NCBI GenBank assembly: GCA_947481595.1
Contig: CANKHC010000004.1
Location: 1 to 40,667, forward strand
Reading direction: 5' to 3'
DNA from: Fidelibacterota bacterium
GTDB lineage: Bacteria; Pseudomonadota; Alphaproteobacteria; Rhodospirillales; Rhodospirillaceae
Length of the DNA stretch: 40,667 nucleotides
In this document: positions 18,457 through 26,178 of the stretch, in pieces
Position numbering within the stretch: position 1 is the stretch's first letter
Layout of the letters: each line of letters begins with the position of its first letter
Notes under the pieces: model-generated
What the model was told of the DNA's origin: nothing
The model's input: the letters and a program-made list of their open reading frames with translations, nothing else
Databases searched by the model: none
Translations under genes and position numbers: made by a program

Positions 18457-19854
18457 GTGAAAGCCCTCAACTCGATTGTCATAGCCGGCCAAGAAGTGCT
18501 GCCCATCGTCGAGGGCGGCAAAGGCGTCGCCGTCTCCAACGGTGCGAGTTCGGGCGCCTGGGCTGCCGCCGGCGGCATCGGCACCTTTTCAGGTGTCAAC
18601 GCCGACTCCTATGACACCGCCGGTCACCACATCCCGCAGCTCTACTACGGCCGCACGCGCAAGGACCGCCACGAAGAGCTGGTGAAGTACGCCATCGAAG
18701 GCGGCATCACCCAGGCGCGCATCGCCCACGAGACCCGCGGCAGCAACGGCCGCCTGCACATCAACATCCTTTGGGAAATGGGCGGCGCCGAGCGTGTGCT
18801 CGCCGGCGTCATGGATCAATGCAAAGGCATGATCCACGGTGTCACCTGCGGCGCCGGCATGCCTTACAAACTGGCCGAGATCGCCGCGCACTACGGCATT
18901 CACTATTACCCGATCATTTCCTCGGGCCGCGCTTTCCGCGCCCTCTGGAAGCGCGCCTATCACAAGTACGCCGAATTCCTGGGCGGCGTGGTTTACGAAG
19001 ACCCGTGGCTGGCCGGCGGACACAACGGCTTGTCGAACTCGGAAGATCCCAAGCGCCCCGAAGACCCATATCCGCGTGTCGCCGCCTTGCGCGCGGTGAT
19101 GAACGAAGCCGGCCTCAACAACACCCCCATCATCATGGCGGGCGGCGTGTGGTGGCTGTCGGAATGGGAACACTGGCTGGATAACCCTGAGATCGGCCCC
19201 GTGGCGTTCCAGTTCGGTACGCGGCCTTTGCTGACGAAGGAAAGCCCGATTTCATCGGCGTGGAAAAAACGCCTCGTGGAACTCGAGCCCGGCGACATCG
19301 ACCTGCAGCGCTTCAGCCCGACCGGTTTTTACTCCTCGGCCGTGCACAACAAGTTCCTCGAAAACCTCGAGCACCGCAGCGACCGGCAGATCCCCTTCAC
19401 GCCCGAACCCGTCGGCGCCCACGAACTGGCGCTGAGCATCGGGGCGCGCAAGAAAGAGGTCTACGTCACCGCTGCCGACAAGTTCCGCGCCCAGACCTGG
19501 ATGGAGCACGGCTTCACCGAGACCATGAAGACCCCGGACGGGACGTTGATCTTCGTCAATCCGGCGGAAGCCGAAGAGATCCGTGCCGACCAGATCGCCT
19601 GCATGGGATGCCTGTCGGCCTGCGCCTTCTCCAACTGGTCGCAGAACGAGGAAGGCACGACGGGCCGCAAGGCAGACCCGCGCAGCTTCTGCATTCAGAA
19701 GACACTGCAGAACATCGCCCACGACGGCAGCATCGACAACGAGCTGATGTTCGCCGGTCACAACGCTTACCGCTTCAGCCAGGACCCCTGGTACAAGAAC
19801 GGCTTCGTTCCGTCGGTGAAGCAGCTGGTCGAGCGCATCACCACCGGCTGGTGA
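18457..19854 (+). CDS. NAD(P)H-dependent flavin oxidoreductase (nitronate monooxygenase-like) with C-terminal Cys cluster
   Basis: A 465-residue protein of the 2-nitropropane dioxygenase/nitronate monooxygenase-like TIM-barrel flavoprotein group. Seen are GGKGVAVSNGASSGAWAAAGGIGTFSG (read in two parts, the N-terminal FMN region), GVTCGAGMP, PIISSGRA, AGGHNG and IIMAGGVW. It is longer than classical nitronate monooxygenases (about 320-380 residues). The extra C-terminal part carries C382-x2-C385-x3-C389 and C412, which resembles an iron-sulfur binding pattern. The start is GTG 18457. It begins its own unit after a promoter-like sequence; the next gene follows 7 bases after its stop. The substrate is unknown. 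Confidence 0.85.
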   Translation: MKALNSIVIAGQEVLPIVEGGKGVAVSNGASSGAWAAAGGIGTFSGVNADSYDTAGHHIPQLYYGRTRKDRHEELVKYAIEGGITQARIAHETRGSNGRLHINILWEMGGAERVLAGVMDQCKGMIHGVTCGAGMPYKLAEIAAHYGIHYYPIISSGRAFRALWKRAYHKYAEFLGGVVYEDPWLAGGHNGLSNSEDPKRPEDPYPRVAALRAVMNEAGLNNTPIIMAGGVWWLSEWEHWLDNPEIGPVAFQFGTRPLLTKESPISSAWKKRLVELEPGDIDLQRFSPTGFYSSAVHNKFLENLEHRSDRQIPFTPEPVGAHELALSIGARKKEVYVTAADKFRAQTWMEHGFTETMKTPDGTLIFVNPAEAEEIRADQIACMGCLSACAFSNWSQNEEGTTGRKADPRSFCIQKTLQNIAHDGSIDNELMFAGHNAYRFSQDPWYKNGFVPSVKQLVERITTGW

Positions 19855-19861
19855 GTTTGTC

Positions 19862-21340
19862 GTGAACGGGGCGTGGACAGCGAAACTGCTGCTGCTGTCC
19901 GTAGCCCTCCTCGGCTTCGCCCACATCGCCTTCTTGCCGCCCTTCGAAGGCTTCGACGAAACCGCGCACCTTTCCTATATCCAGCAGATCGCCGACGCCG
20001 GCACGCTGCCGCGCTTAGGCCGTGACAAACTCTCGACGGATGTCGAGGGCTACGCCGGCCCCTTGCCCACCAGCATCGACCCCGCGCGCAGCTATCATCC
20101 CTATTTTGCCGGCGATGCGGGGCCGGTCGCGCAGACTCCCTTAAATTATGCGCCGGGAACCACCGACAATTGGCAAGCGCAGCACGCGCCCCTGTATTAC
20201 GCGGCTCTCGCGCCGTTCTATGCCTTGGTGCGCGACGGAGGCTTGAACGCGACACTGTTCGTCCTGCGCGGGATATCGTGGTTGGCCGCCTTCGCGGGTT
20301 TTGCCGTCGGCAGTTGGGCGAGCATCAAGGCCCTGCCGTCCGAACGCGCCGCCTTCGCCCCGGTAATCCTGGCCTGGCCGCTTTTGCTGCCAGGATTCTT
20401 CCCGGAGATGGCGCGCCTCGGCAACGACAGCTTCTGTCTGCTGTTCATGGGCATCGCCTGGGCGCAGCTGCTGCGGCTGCTGGACAAACGCGACATCCTG
20501 ACGGCCGCCCTGCTGGCGACGACGCTGGCGCTGGGATTCTGGACCAAAGCCTTCTTCATACCCATCACCGGCGGGATCGGTTTGTTTCTCACTTATGTCG
20601 CCTGGCGGCGGCGCGACCGGCAGCTGGCCATGAACGGCGCCATTGCCGTCGTCGCGCCCTTCATCCTCGGCGGCAGTTGGTACATCGCCAAGATCCTGGC
20701 GACCGGCGGCACGGGTTTCCTGCTGGCCGACCGGCCCGAGTCCTTCTGGGAGGCTCTGGCGACGCGCTTCGATCTGGCTGTCTTGTTCCGAGGATTGGTG
20801 GGCATCGTGTTCAGCTTCGCCTGGCCCGGCACCTGGTCCTTCGCGCGCTTTCATCCGATCTTCACCGCGCCGGTGGTTTTGCTGCTGGGGCTCGGGTTCC
20901 TGTGGTGGCTGCTGCGTCTGCGACGAAACGACGACGTGGCGCTGGCACCGCTGTTTGTCGCCGGGCCGGTGGTGGCGGGGCTCATCGTCTATCTGCTCAC
21001 CCAAATGGCGCGGCCAGAGAACGCCAACGGCGCGCCGGGCTGGTATCTCCATATTCTGCAGGGCCCGCTCGCCTTGGCCCTGGCTCTGGGATGGCGCAAG
21101 ACCTGGGATATGAAAGCGCTGACGGCTTATGCCCTGGGATTTCATGCCGTGTGCTGGCTGTCGCAGTTGTCCTTCTTCAGCGGCTGCGCTGTCCGCACAC
21201 CGGAAGCGCGCTACATCTCCCTGGGGGACTGTTTGATCGCCTTCCCGAATCTCGCGGCGGTGACCTATCCCATGTTGGGCGCAACACTGGCCGTGATCGC
21301 CCTCGCGAGCGCAGCCCGCGCCATGACCGTACGGCCATGA
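19862..21340 (+). CDS. Polytopic membrane protein, glycosyltransferase family 39/DUF2142-like
   Basis: A 492-residue integral membrane protein with roughly 10-12 hydrophobic segments. The first transmembrane helix (residues 7-25) is followed by FEGFDETAHLSYIQQI, which resembles the first periplasmic loop of GT-C glycosyltransferases (PMT/ArnT/DUF2142), where an acidic pair is catalytic. A large extracytoplasmic loop (about 30-105) is present. The GTG start at 19862 lies 7 bases after the preceding gene. Its TGA stop overlaps the ATG of the next gene (ATGA). The sugar donor and acceptor cannot be read from sequence, and the family call is moderate. Confidence 0.65.
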   Translation: MNGAWTAKLLLLSVALLGFAHIAFLPPFEGFDETAHLSYIQQIADAGTLPRLGRDKLSTDVEGYAGPLPTSIDPARSYHPYFAGDAGPVAQTPLNYAPGTTDNWQAQHAPLYYAALAPFYALVRDGGLNATLFVLRGISWLAAFAGFAVGSWASIKALPSERAAFAPVILAWPLLLPGFFPEMARLGNDSFCLLFMGIAWAQLLRLLDKRDILTAALLATTLALGFWTKAFFIPITGGIGLFLTYVAWRRRDRQLAMNGAIAVVAPFILGGSWYIAKILATGGTGFLLADRPESFWEALATRFDLAVLFRGLVGIVFSFAWPGTWSFARFHPIFTAPVVLLLGLGFLWWLLRLRRNDDVALAPLFVAGPVVAGLIVYLLTQMARPENANGAPGWYLHILQGPLALALALGWRKTWDMKALTAYALGFHAVCWLSQLSFFSGCAVRTPEARYISLGDCLIAFPNLAAVTYPMLGATLAVIALASAARAMTVRP

Positions 21341-22494
21341 CGGCGTTCGGTCACGCCCTGCGTGCGCTGTGGAGCTTAGGCGACGGCATATTCCTCAATC
21401 ACGGCTCCTTCGGTGCGTGTCCCTTGGAAGTCGTGCACGCGCAAGACGCGCTGCGCGCCGAGATGGAAGCGCAGCCCGACGTTTTTTTCCGCGACAAGAT
21501 CATGCCGCGCGAAAACGGTTCCCAGTTGCGCACCGCGGCGGAAGCCCTTGCGGAGTTTGTCGGCGCCGACACCCTCGCCTTTGCCGAGAACGCCACCAGC
21601 GGTGTCCAAGCGATTCTAAATAATTTTCCGCTGACGCAGGGCGACGCGATCCTGCTGACCAATCACACTTACAACGCCCTGCGCCTGATGGCCGAGGCCT
21701 GCTGTGCCGCCAGCGGGGCGCAGGTGCGAACGGTGAACATTCCGCTGGACGCGAGCGATGACACGATCGTTGCGGCGTTCAAAGCCGCTCTGGCGCCCGA
21801 GGTGAAGCTGGCGATCGTCGATCACATCACTTCGCCCACGGCCCTGATGATGCCGCTGGAGCGGATCATCGCCCTGTTGAAGGCGCAAGGCGTCCGTGTG
21901 CTGGTGGACGGCGCCCACGCCGTGGGGCAAGTCCCCTTGAACCTCGCACAGCTTGGCGCCGACTGGTACGTCTCGAACGCCCACAAGTGGCTCTATGCGC
22001 CGCGCGCGACGGCGTTCCTGTATGCGGCACCGGGTACGCGCGCGATGACAAAACCGCATGTCGTCAGCCATTTCATCGGCCTCGGTTTTCCCCGTTCGTT
22101 CGATTACCTCGGCACGCGTGATTACACGCCCTGGCTGGCGATGCCGGCGGTGCTGGCGTTTTTTGCCAAGCTTGGCCCCGAAGCCCTGTGGCGGCACGAG
22201 CGCGCGGTGATCGCGGAAGCGACCGCTCACCTGGCGCAGATCGGTGTGCTGCCGGTGAACCCACACAGCGCGCCGGCGATGCGCGCATTCCTCCTGCCGC
22301 AAGGCCGCACCGCGCAGGCCGAGGACGCGGCACAGCTGATGCGTGACCTCTGGCGCGCGGCACGTATTCAGGTCGCGGCGATGGTACTCGGTGAGAAGCT
22401 GCTGCTGCGTGTGTCGGCGCAAGCCTATGTCGACGCCGATGACCTGGCGGCTTTGGCCAACGCGCTCGCCCAGCATGGATGGCCCGGGCGCTAG
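21337..22494 (+). CDS. Class V PLP-dependent aminotransferase (isopenicillin-N epimerase-like)
   Basis: A 385-residue PLP enzyme of the CefD/cysteine-desulfurase fold. It opens with FLNHGSFGACP, has AENATSGVQAILN (phosphate-binding region), DHITSPTALM, VDGAHAVGQVPL and the PLP lysine K217 in SNAHKWLYAP. The frame is open far upstream through the previous gene, but ATG 21337 is chosen because it gives normal length and the ATGA overlap. These proteins include epimerases, desulfurases and lyases; the substrate here is unknown. It converges with the acetyltransferase gene, and both stop codons share the tetranucleotide CTAG (22491-22494). Confidence 0.88.
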   Translation: MTAFGHALRALWSLGDGIFLNHGSFGACPLEVVHAQDALRAEMEAQPDVFFRDKIMPRENGSQLRTAAEALAEFVGADTLAFAENATSGVQAILNNFPLTQGDAILLTNHTYNALRLMAEACCAASGAQVRTVNIPLDASDDTIVAAFKAALAPEVKLAIVDHITSPTALMMPLERIIALLKAQGVRVLVDGAHAVGQVPLNLAQLGADWYVSNAHKWLYAPRATAFLYAAPGTRAMTKPHVVSHFIGLGFPRSFDYLGTRDYTPWLAMPAVLAFFAKLGPEALWRHERAVIAEATAHLAQIGVLPVNPHSAPAMRAFLLPQGRTAQAEDAAQLMRDLWRAARIQVAAMVLGEKLLLRVSAQAYVDADDLAALANALAQHGWPGR

Positions 22495-23075
22495 GCTTTC
22501 ATCACGGATTTGATCTTGGCGTATTCCTGATCGAGCACGGCGTAGATCACCGTGCTCCACCAGCGCCCGCGCGCGAAATGGATGTCGCGCAGCAGGCCTT
22601 CGCGCGCCATGCCGAGCTTTTGCATGATGCGGATCGAACCCTTGTTGTCGGGGCTGCACTGGGCGGCGACACGGTGCAGTTTGAAATGTTTGAAGGCCAC
22701 ATCGACCAGCGCGGTGGCGAGCTCGGCGCCGAAACCTTGGCGCCAGTGCTTCGGCGCCACGCCGAAACCGATCTCACCCTGGCGTTCGGCGGGGTTGATG
22801 ATCTTCAGCACACCCTCGCCGACGATCTCGCCGGTGTCTTTGCGTGCGGCGGCGAGAAAAAACATGGTGCGCGGCTGGACCGCTTGTTCCTTCACAACCC
22901 ACTGCAGCAGCGTGTCGATCTGCGCCGCCATCGGCGCTTCGGCGCTCTGGAACTGCCAGTAGGCCGGATCCTGGGTGTAGGCAAAAACCGCAGGCGCATC
23001 CGTGGCCGCATAGTCACGGATGGTCAGGCGCCGTGTCGTGAGCGGCAATGCGAGGGGAGAGAGGTTCACCGTCAT
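22491..23075 (-). CDS. GNAT family N-acetyltransferase (RimJ/RimL-like)
   Basis: A 194-residue acetyltransferase of the Acetyltransf_3 type. It begins with PLTTRRLTIRDY, contains GEIGFGVAPKHWRQGFGAELA (acetyl-CoA binding motif A with Q/R-x-x-G-x-A-like loop) and ends with NKGSIRIMQKLGMAREG. The closest named relatives are ribosomal-protein N-terminal acetyltransferases, but many act on small molecules. It lies 34 bases downstream of panD on the same strand and is probably co-transcribed. It is longer than, and not obviously related to, the PanD activator PanZ/PanM. Confidence 0.9.
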   Translation of the reverse strand: MTVNLSPLALPLTTRRLTIRDYAATDAPAVFAYTQDPAYWQFQSAEAPMAAQIDTLLQWVVKEQAVQPRTMFFLAAARKDTGEIVGEGVLKIINPAERQGEIGFGVAPKHWRQGFGAELATALVDVAFKHFKLHRVAAQCSPDNKGSIRIMQKLGMAREGLLRDIHFARGRWWSTVIYAVLDQEYAKIKSVMKA

Positions 23076-23109
23076 GCGGTGAATCCTAACATAGGATCAG
23101 CGCGCCCGC

Positions 23110-23649
23110 TTAACGTGCCAAGTATTTGGCGACGAAGTTCTCAATCTCGGCGACCGAGAAGCCCTTGGACTTGAGCTCGGCGCGGATCGCGCTGACGTCG
23201 ACGTTGGCGTAGTTGTGTGTGGCGGCGGGGCGCCCGGCGTTGGTGTCGACGATGCGGAAATCGAAGGCGCGCTGCTCGCTCTCGAAGACTTCGTAGTAGA
23301 GCTGCTGGTCGATTTCGTTGGCCGGAGTGAAGGTGACCACGCGCGGCTTCAGGCCATAGAGCTCGGTCGGCTCGACCTCGGCGGAGGAAGCGATGATCAA
23401 CTCGTCGCCCACCTGGCAGGTGCGGGCCGCCGCACCGTTGAGGACGCAGCAGCGCGAGCCGGGGGCGCCGAAAATGATATAGGTGGACAGGCGCGCGCCG
23501 GAATTCTTGTTCCAGATATCGACGAATTCGAGGGGATAGAGCCCGGCGGCGGCACAGTGGTCGGGATCGAGCGTGATCGAGCCGTGATAGTGCAGGTCGG
23601 CACCGGTGACCCGAAGGCCGTGCAGCTTTGCCCGGATGACTTTGACCAC
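23110..23649 (-). CDS. panD: Aspartate 1-decarboxylase PanD with C-terminal extension
   Basis: Pyruvoyl enzyme that makes beta-alanine for pantothenate and CoA. The core (residues 1-112) closely resembles E. coli PanD: KLHGLRVTGADLHYHGS with the self-cleavage site G23-S24, VDIWNKNSGARLSTYII with the Arg/Tyr needed for activity, and LNGAAARTCQVGDELIIAS. A further ~66 residues, rich in aromatic and charged residues and ending in a helical SVAEIENFVAKYLAR segment, are absent from the usual 126-residue enzyme. The start is GTG 23649 with ACAGGG about 8 bases upstream; the frame is open further 5' but that part is not PanD-like. Confidence 0.9.
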   Translation of the reverse strand: MVKVIRAKLHGLRVTGADLHYHGSITLDPDHCAAAGLYPLEFVDIWNKNSGARLSTYIIFGAPGSRCCVLNGAAARTCQVGDELIIASSAEVEPTELYGLKPRVVTFTPANEIDQQLYYEVFESEQRAFDFRIVDTNAGRPAATHNYANVDVSAIRAELKSKGFSVAEIENFVAKYLAR

Positions 23650-23789
23650 GAGAGATGCCCTGTCAGAAGATGATGCGCTGGACCATAGCCATTCCGGGGG
23701 AAAAAGGAAGCAGGCGCAGGTGCTTGCATAGCAGCCCTGCGGCCCCCTTGCGGCTCGCAAAGGGCGCGCGTAAAGTCCCCGGGCCAGGG

Positions 23790-23804
23790 GAACATAAGAT
23801 GAAC
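23790..23804 (+). promoter_or_regulatory. LexA (SOS) box over the mmcB start codon
   Basis: GAAC (23790-23793), seven bases, GAAC (23801-23804): exactly the direct-repeat operator of alphaproteobacterial LexA, written on the reverse strand as GTTC-N7-GTTC. It covers the ribosome binding site AGGGG (23786-23790) and the ATG (23799-23801) of mmcB, a gene known to be mitomycin C- and LexA-regulated in Caulobacter. Confidence 0.8.
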
Positions 23805-24293
23805 ATCGCCAACGCCGGCCCGCCCTTTTCCAATCTGCGCGGACGCCGCCCAGCCCAAATCAAACCCGCACCCGCGGCGGTCACCGCGGCGGTCACGCGC
23901 GGGGTCGCGCGCTGGCTCGAAGACATGGGATTCGCCAGCCTGATGGAGTTCAAACTCGGCAACGGCCGGCGCGCCGACGTGGTCGGTTTGAATGCCGCCG
24001 GCACCATCCTGATGGTCGAAGTAAAGAGCACGCCCGAGGATTTCCGCGGCGACGCCAAGTGGCTGGAGTACGTGCCCTACTGCGACGGTTTTTCCTTCGC
24101 CGTGCCGCCGCACTTTCCCTGGCAGATCCTGCCCGCCGATTGCGGCGTGGTGATCGCCGATGCGCACACGGCCGCCGTGGTGCGCGAAGCCCCGCGCCAT
24201 CCGCTGCATGCCGCGCGGCGCAAAGCCCTGACGCTGCGCTTCGCCCTGTCAGCTGGGCAGCGATTAGCGTCGGTGATCGATCCTCGAATTTAG
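23799..24293 (+). CDS. mmcB: MmcB family DNA repair protein
   Basis: A 164-residue putative endonuclease of the PD-(D/E)XK superfamily, SOS-induced in Caulobacter. The core reads MEFKLGNGRRADVVGLNAAG then ILMVEVKSTPEDFRGDAKW, so the nuclease-type D and E-x-K are present, followed by YCDGFSFAVP and PADCGVVIAD. The frame is open upstream, but ATG 23799 is chosen because AGGGG is spaced 8 bases before it and the LexA box sits on it. It is transcribed divergently from panD and converges with the I78 lipoprotein gene, with one base between the stops. Confidence 0.92.
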   Translation: MNIANAGPPFSNLRGRRPAQIKPAPAAVTAAVTRGVARWLEDMGFASLMEFKLGNGRRADVVGLNAAGTILMVEVKSTPEDFRGDAKWLEYVPYCDGFSFAVPPHFPWQILPADCGVVIADAHTAAVVREAPRHPLHAARRKALTLRFALSAGQRLASVIDPRI

Positions 24294-24294
24294 G

Positions 24295-24675
24295 TCAGCC
24301 GCAGTACAGCCCAACCACGCGGTTCAGGCGGTCGAGCTCCACGTTCAGGCGCGCGGGACTCTGATCCATGCTGAGGCGCGCGTCGGGCGGAATGATGCGG
24401 TAGGGCGGCGTGATGCGTTCTTCGCGCAAGAACTGGCCTTCGCCGGGTGCCGGCATGTTCTTGGGCACCAACGTCATGCCCAGCGCCGGCACCAGCACAT
24501 GACCGCGACACGGCACCAGCATCTCCGGCAGCACCGGCTGGCGGATCACCGGCGGGTCGGGCGGCAGCAGCTTGCCGGTGAATTCAAAGTCGGGGAATCT
24601 CTTGCCGTTGGCTTGGCACGCGGCAAGCGCCAGCGGTACGGCCAGAACGAGAGCGATGCGCAGCAGGTTATTCAT
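24295..24675 (-). CDS. Lipoprotein with I78-type peptidase-inhibitor domain
   Basis: A 126-residue lipoprotein precursor. The signal peptide ends in the lipobox LAAC with the lipidated cysteine at residue 20. The C-terminal half (about 80-126) matches the inhibitor I78 consensus: RIIPPDARLSMDQ, ARLNVELDRLNRVV and the terminal YCG, with a partner Cys near residue 56 that probably forms a disulfide. I78 proteins such as the Aspergillus elastase inhibitor and many bacterial periplasmic proteins inhibit serine proteases; inhibition here is inferred. It starts 15 bases after the hldE stop and appears to be the last gene of the uxs-hldE operon. Confidence 0.75.
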   Translation of the reverse strand: MNNLLRIALVLAVPLALAACQANGKRFPDFEFTGKLLPPDPPVIRQPVLPEMLVPCRGHVLVPALGMTLVPKNMPAPGEGQFLREERITPPYRIIPPDARLSMDQSPARLNVELDRLNRVVGLYCG

Positions 24676-24690
24676 TCCGGGCCCCCAGCG

Positions 24691-26166
24691 TCAGCCTTTG
24701 CGTGACGTCTTCATGGCCGCGATCGTAGCGGTCGTCGAATGCGACGCCACCAGATCCGCCAAGATCACTTTCCCACCGTAGCTTTCCACCACTTCGGCCC
24801 CCACGACCGTCGCCTTGGTGTAGTCCGCACCCTTGACCAAAACGTCGGGGCGCAGAGCTTCGATCAAGGCCAGCGGTGTATCTTCGCTGAAAATCACCAC
24901 AAGGTCGACCGGCGACAGCGAGGCCATGACCGCCGCGCGCGCCGCCTCGGTTTGCACCGGGCGTTCTGGGCCCTTCAGGCGCTTGACCGAGGCATCGCTG
25001 TTGAGCCCGACAACCAACCGGTCGCAGACCGAGCGCGCCTGGCGCAGCAAGGACACATGGCCGGGATGGAGAAGGTCGAAGCAGCCGTTGGTGAAGCCGA
25101 CCTTAAGCCCTTGCCGGCGCCATTCCATGACGCGCACGAGGGCCTCAGCGCGGGTGGCGACTTTCTGGTCGGCGCCGTTGCTGTTGAGGTTGAGCGCCGA
25201 GACGATGTCTTGAGGGGTGGCAACGGCGGTGCCGTGGCGCCCCACTACAATGCCGGCGGCGACATTGGCCAGGCGCGCAGCCACAGCGGGGACCGCGCCG
25301 CAAGCCAAGGCCAGCGTGAGGGTCGCGACCACCGTGTCGCCCGCGCCGGTGACGTCGGCCACTTCGCGGGTTTCGGCGGGCAGATGATGCACGCCGTCGC
25401 CGGTGACGAGGGTCATACCCTCACCCGAGCGCGTGACCAGCACACCGGCCACGTCGATTTTCTCGCGCAACTGGTGCGCCGCGGCGACGATGGCTTCATG
25501 ACTGTCGACCGCAGCACCCGTGGCCTCGGCGAGTTCACTGCGGTTGGGGGTGATGAGCGTCGCGCCGCGGTAACGGCCGTAGTCGGCGCCTTTGGGATCG
25601 ACGATCACGGCCTTGCCGGCTTTGCGTGCGGCGGCGATGACCTTGCCCGCGAAATTCCCCATCAGCACGCCCTTGGCGTAGTCGGAGAGAATCACGGCAT
25701 CGACATCGGCGACCGCACCCAGCACCGCGCGGTCGAGATCGGCTTCGTCTTGCGCGGAGAGCGCCTGCACAGTCTCACGGTCGGCGCGCAGCAGGTGATG
25801 GCCGTCCATGCTGAAGAAGCGGCTTTTGATCGTGGTTTCGCGGGCTTTTGAAATGCGCAAGTAAGGCTCGACGCCCGGTAGACGCGCCAACAGATCGACC
25901 ACCGTACGCCCGGCGCGATCATCGCCCACAGCCGTGGCAAAGGCCACGCGCGCACCGAGGGTGGCTAAATTGCGCACCACGTTCCCCGCACCGCCGAGTT
26001 CGGAACTTTCGCGCGCCACACGCACGATCGGCACCGGGGCTTCGGGTGAGATGCGCTTGACCTCGCCGTAGATCGAACGGTCCACCATGACGTCGCCGAC
26101 GCACAGGATCCTCCGGCTGGAGAAACCGGCGAGCAGGGCGGCGAGTGCGGAGACTTCGTCGATCAT
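24691..26166 (-). CDS. hldE: Bifunctional heptose 7-phosphate kinase / heptose 1-phosphate adenylyltransferase HldE
   Basis: Makes ADP-heptose for the LPS inner core. The 491-residue fusion has an N-terminal PfkB/ribokinase domain (about 1-330; GGAGNVVRNLATLGA, PKGADYGRYRGATLITPN, catalytic DVTGAGDTVVATL) and a C-terminal cytidylyltransferase-type domain (about 352-491; FTNGCFDLLHPGHVSLL and LNSDASVKRLKG). ATG 26166 lies 12 bases after the uxs stop, so the two are one transcription unit. Fusion of the two activities is the E. coli-like arrangement. Confidence 0.96.
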   Translation of the reverse strand: MIDEVSALAALLAGFSSRRILCVGDVMVDRSIYGEVKRISPEAPVPIVRVARESSELGGAGNVVRNLATLGARVAFATAVGDDRAGRTVVDLLARLPGVEPYLRISKARETTIKSRFFSMDGHHLLRADRETVQALSAQDEADLDRAVLGAVADVDAVILSDYAKGVLMGNFAGKVIAAARKAGKAVIVDPKGADYGRYRGATLITPNRSELAEATGAAVDSHEAIVAAAHQLREKIDVAGVLVTRSGEGMTLVTGDGVHHLPAETREVADVTGAGDTVVATLTLALACGAVPAVAARLANVAAGIVVGRHGTAVATPQDIVSALNLNSNGADQKVATRAEALVRVMEWRRQGLKVGFTNGCFDLLHPGHVSLLRQARSVCDRLVVGLNSDASVKRLKGPERPVQTEAARAAVMASLSPVDLVVIFSEDTPLALIEALRPDVLVKGADYTKATVVGAEVVESYGGKVILADLVASHSTTATIAAMKTSRKG

Positions 26167-26178
26167 GGGTTCCGTCAG

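Noticed and set aside
20170-21336. Long in-frame extension upstream of the aminotransferase, overlapping the membrane protein
   Set aside because: The extension is Arg/Gly/Pro-rich shadow sequence of the membrane-protein gene; the aminotransferase fold begins at 21337, where an ATGA overlap provides a normal start.
22491-23075. GNAT gene as PanZ/PanM, the known PanD activator
   Set aside because: It is about 65 residues longer than PanZ and its motifs are RimJ/RimL-like. Only the neighbourhood suggests a link, so no gene symbol was given.
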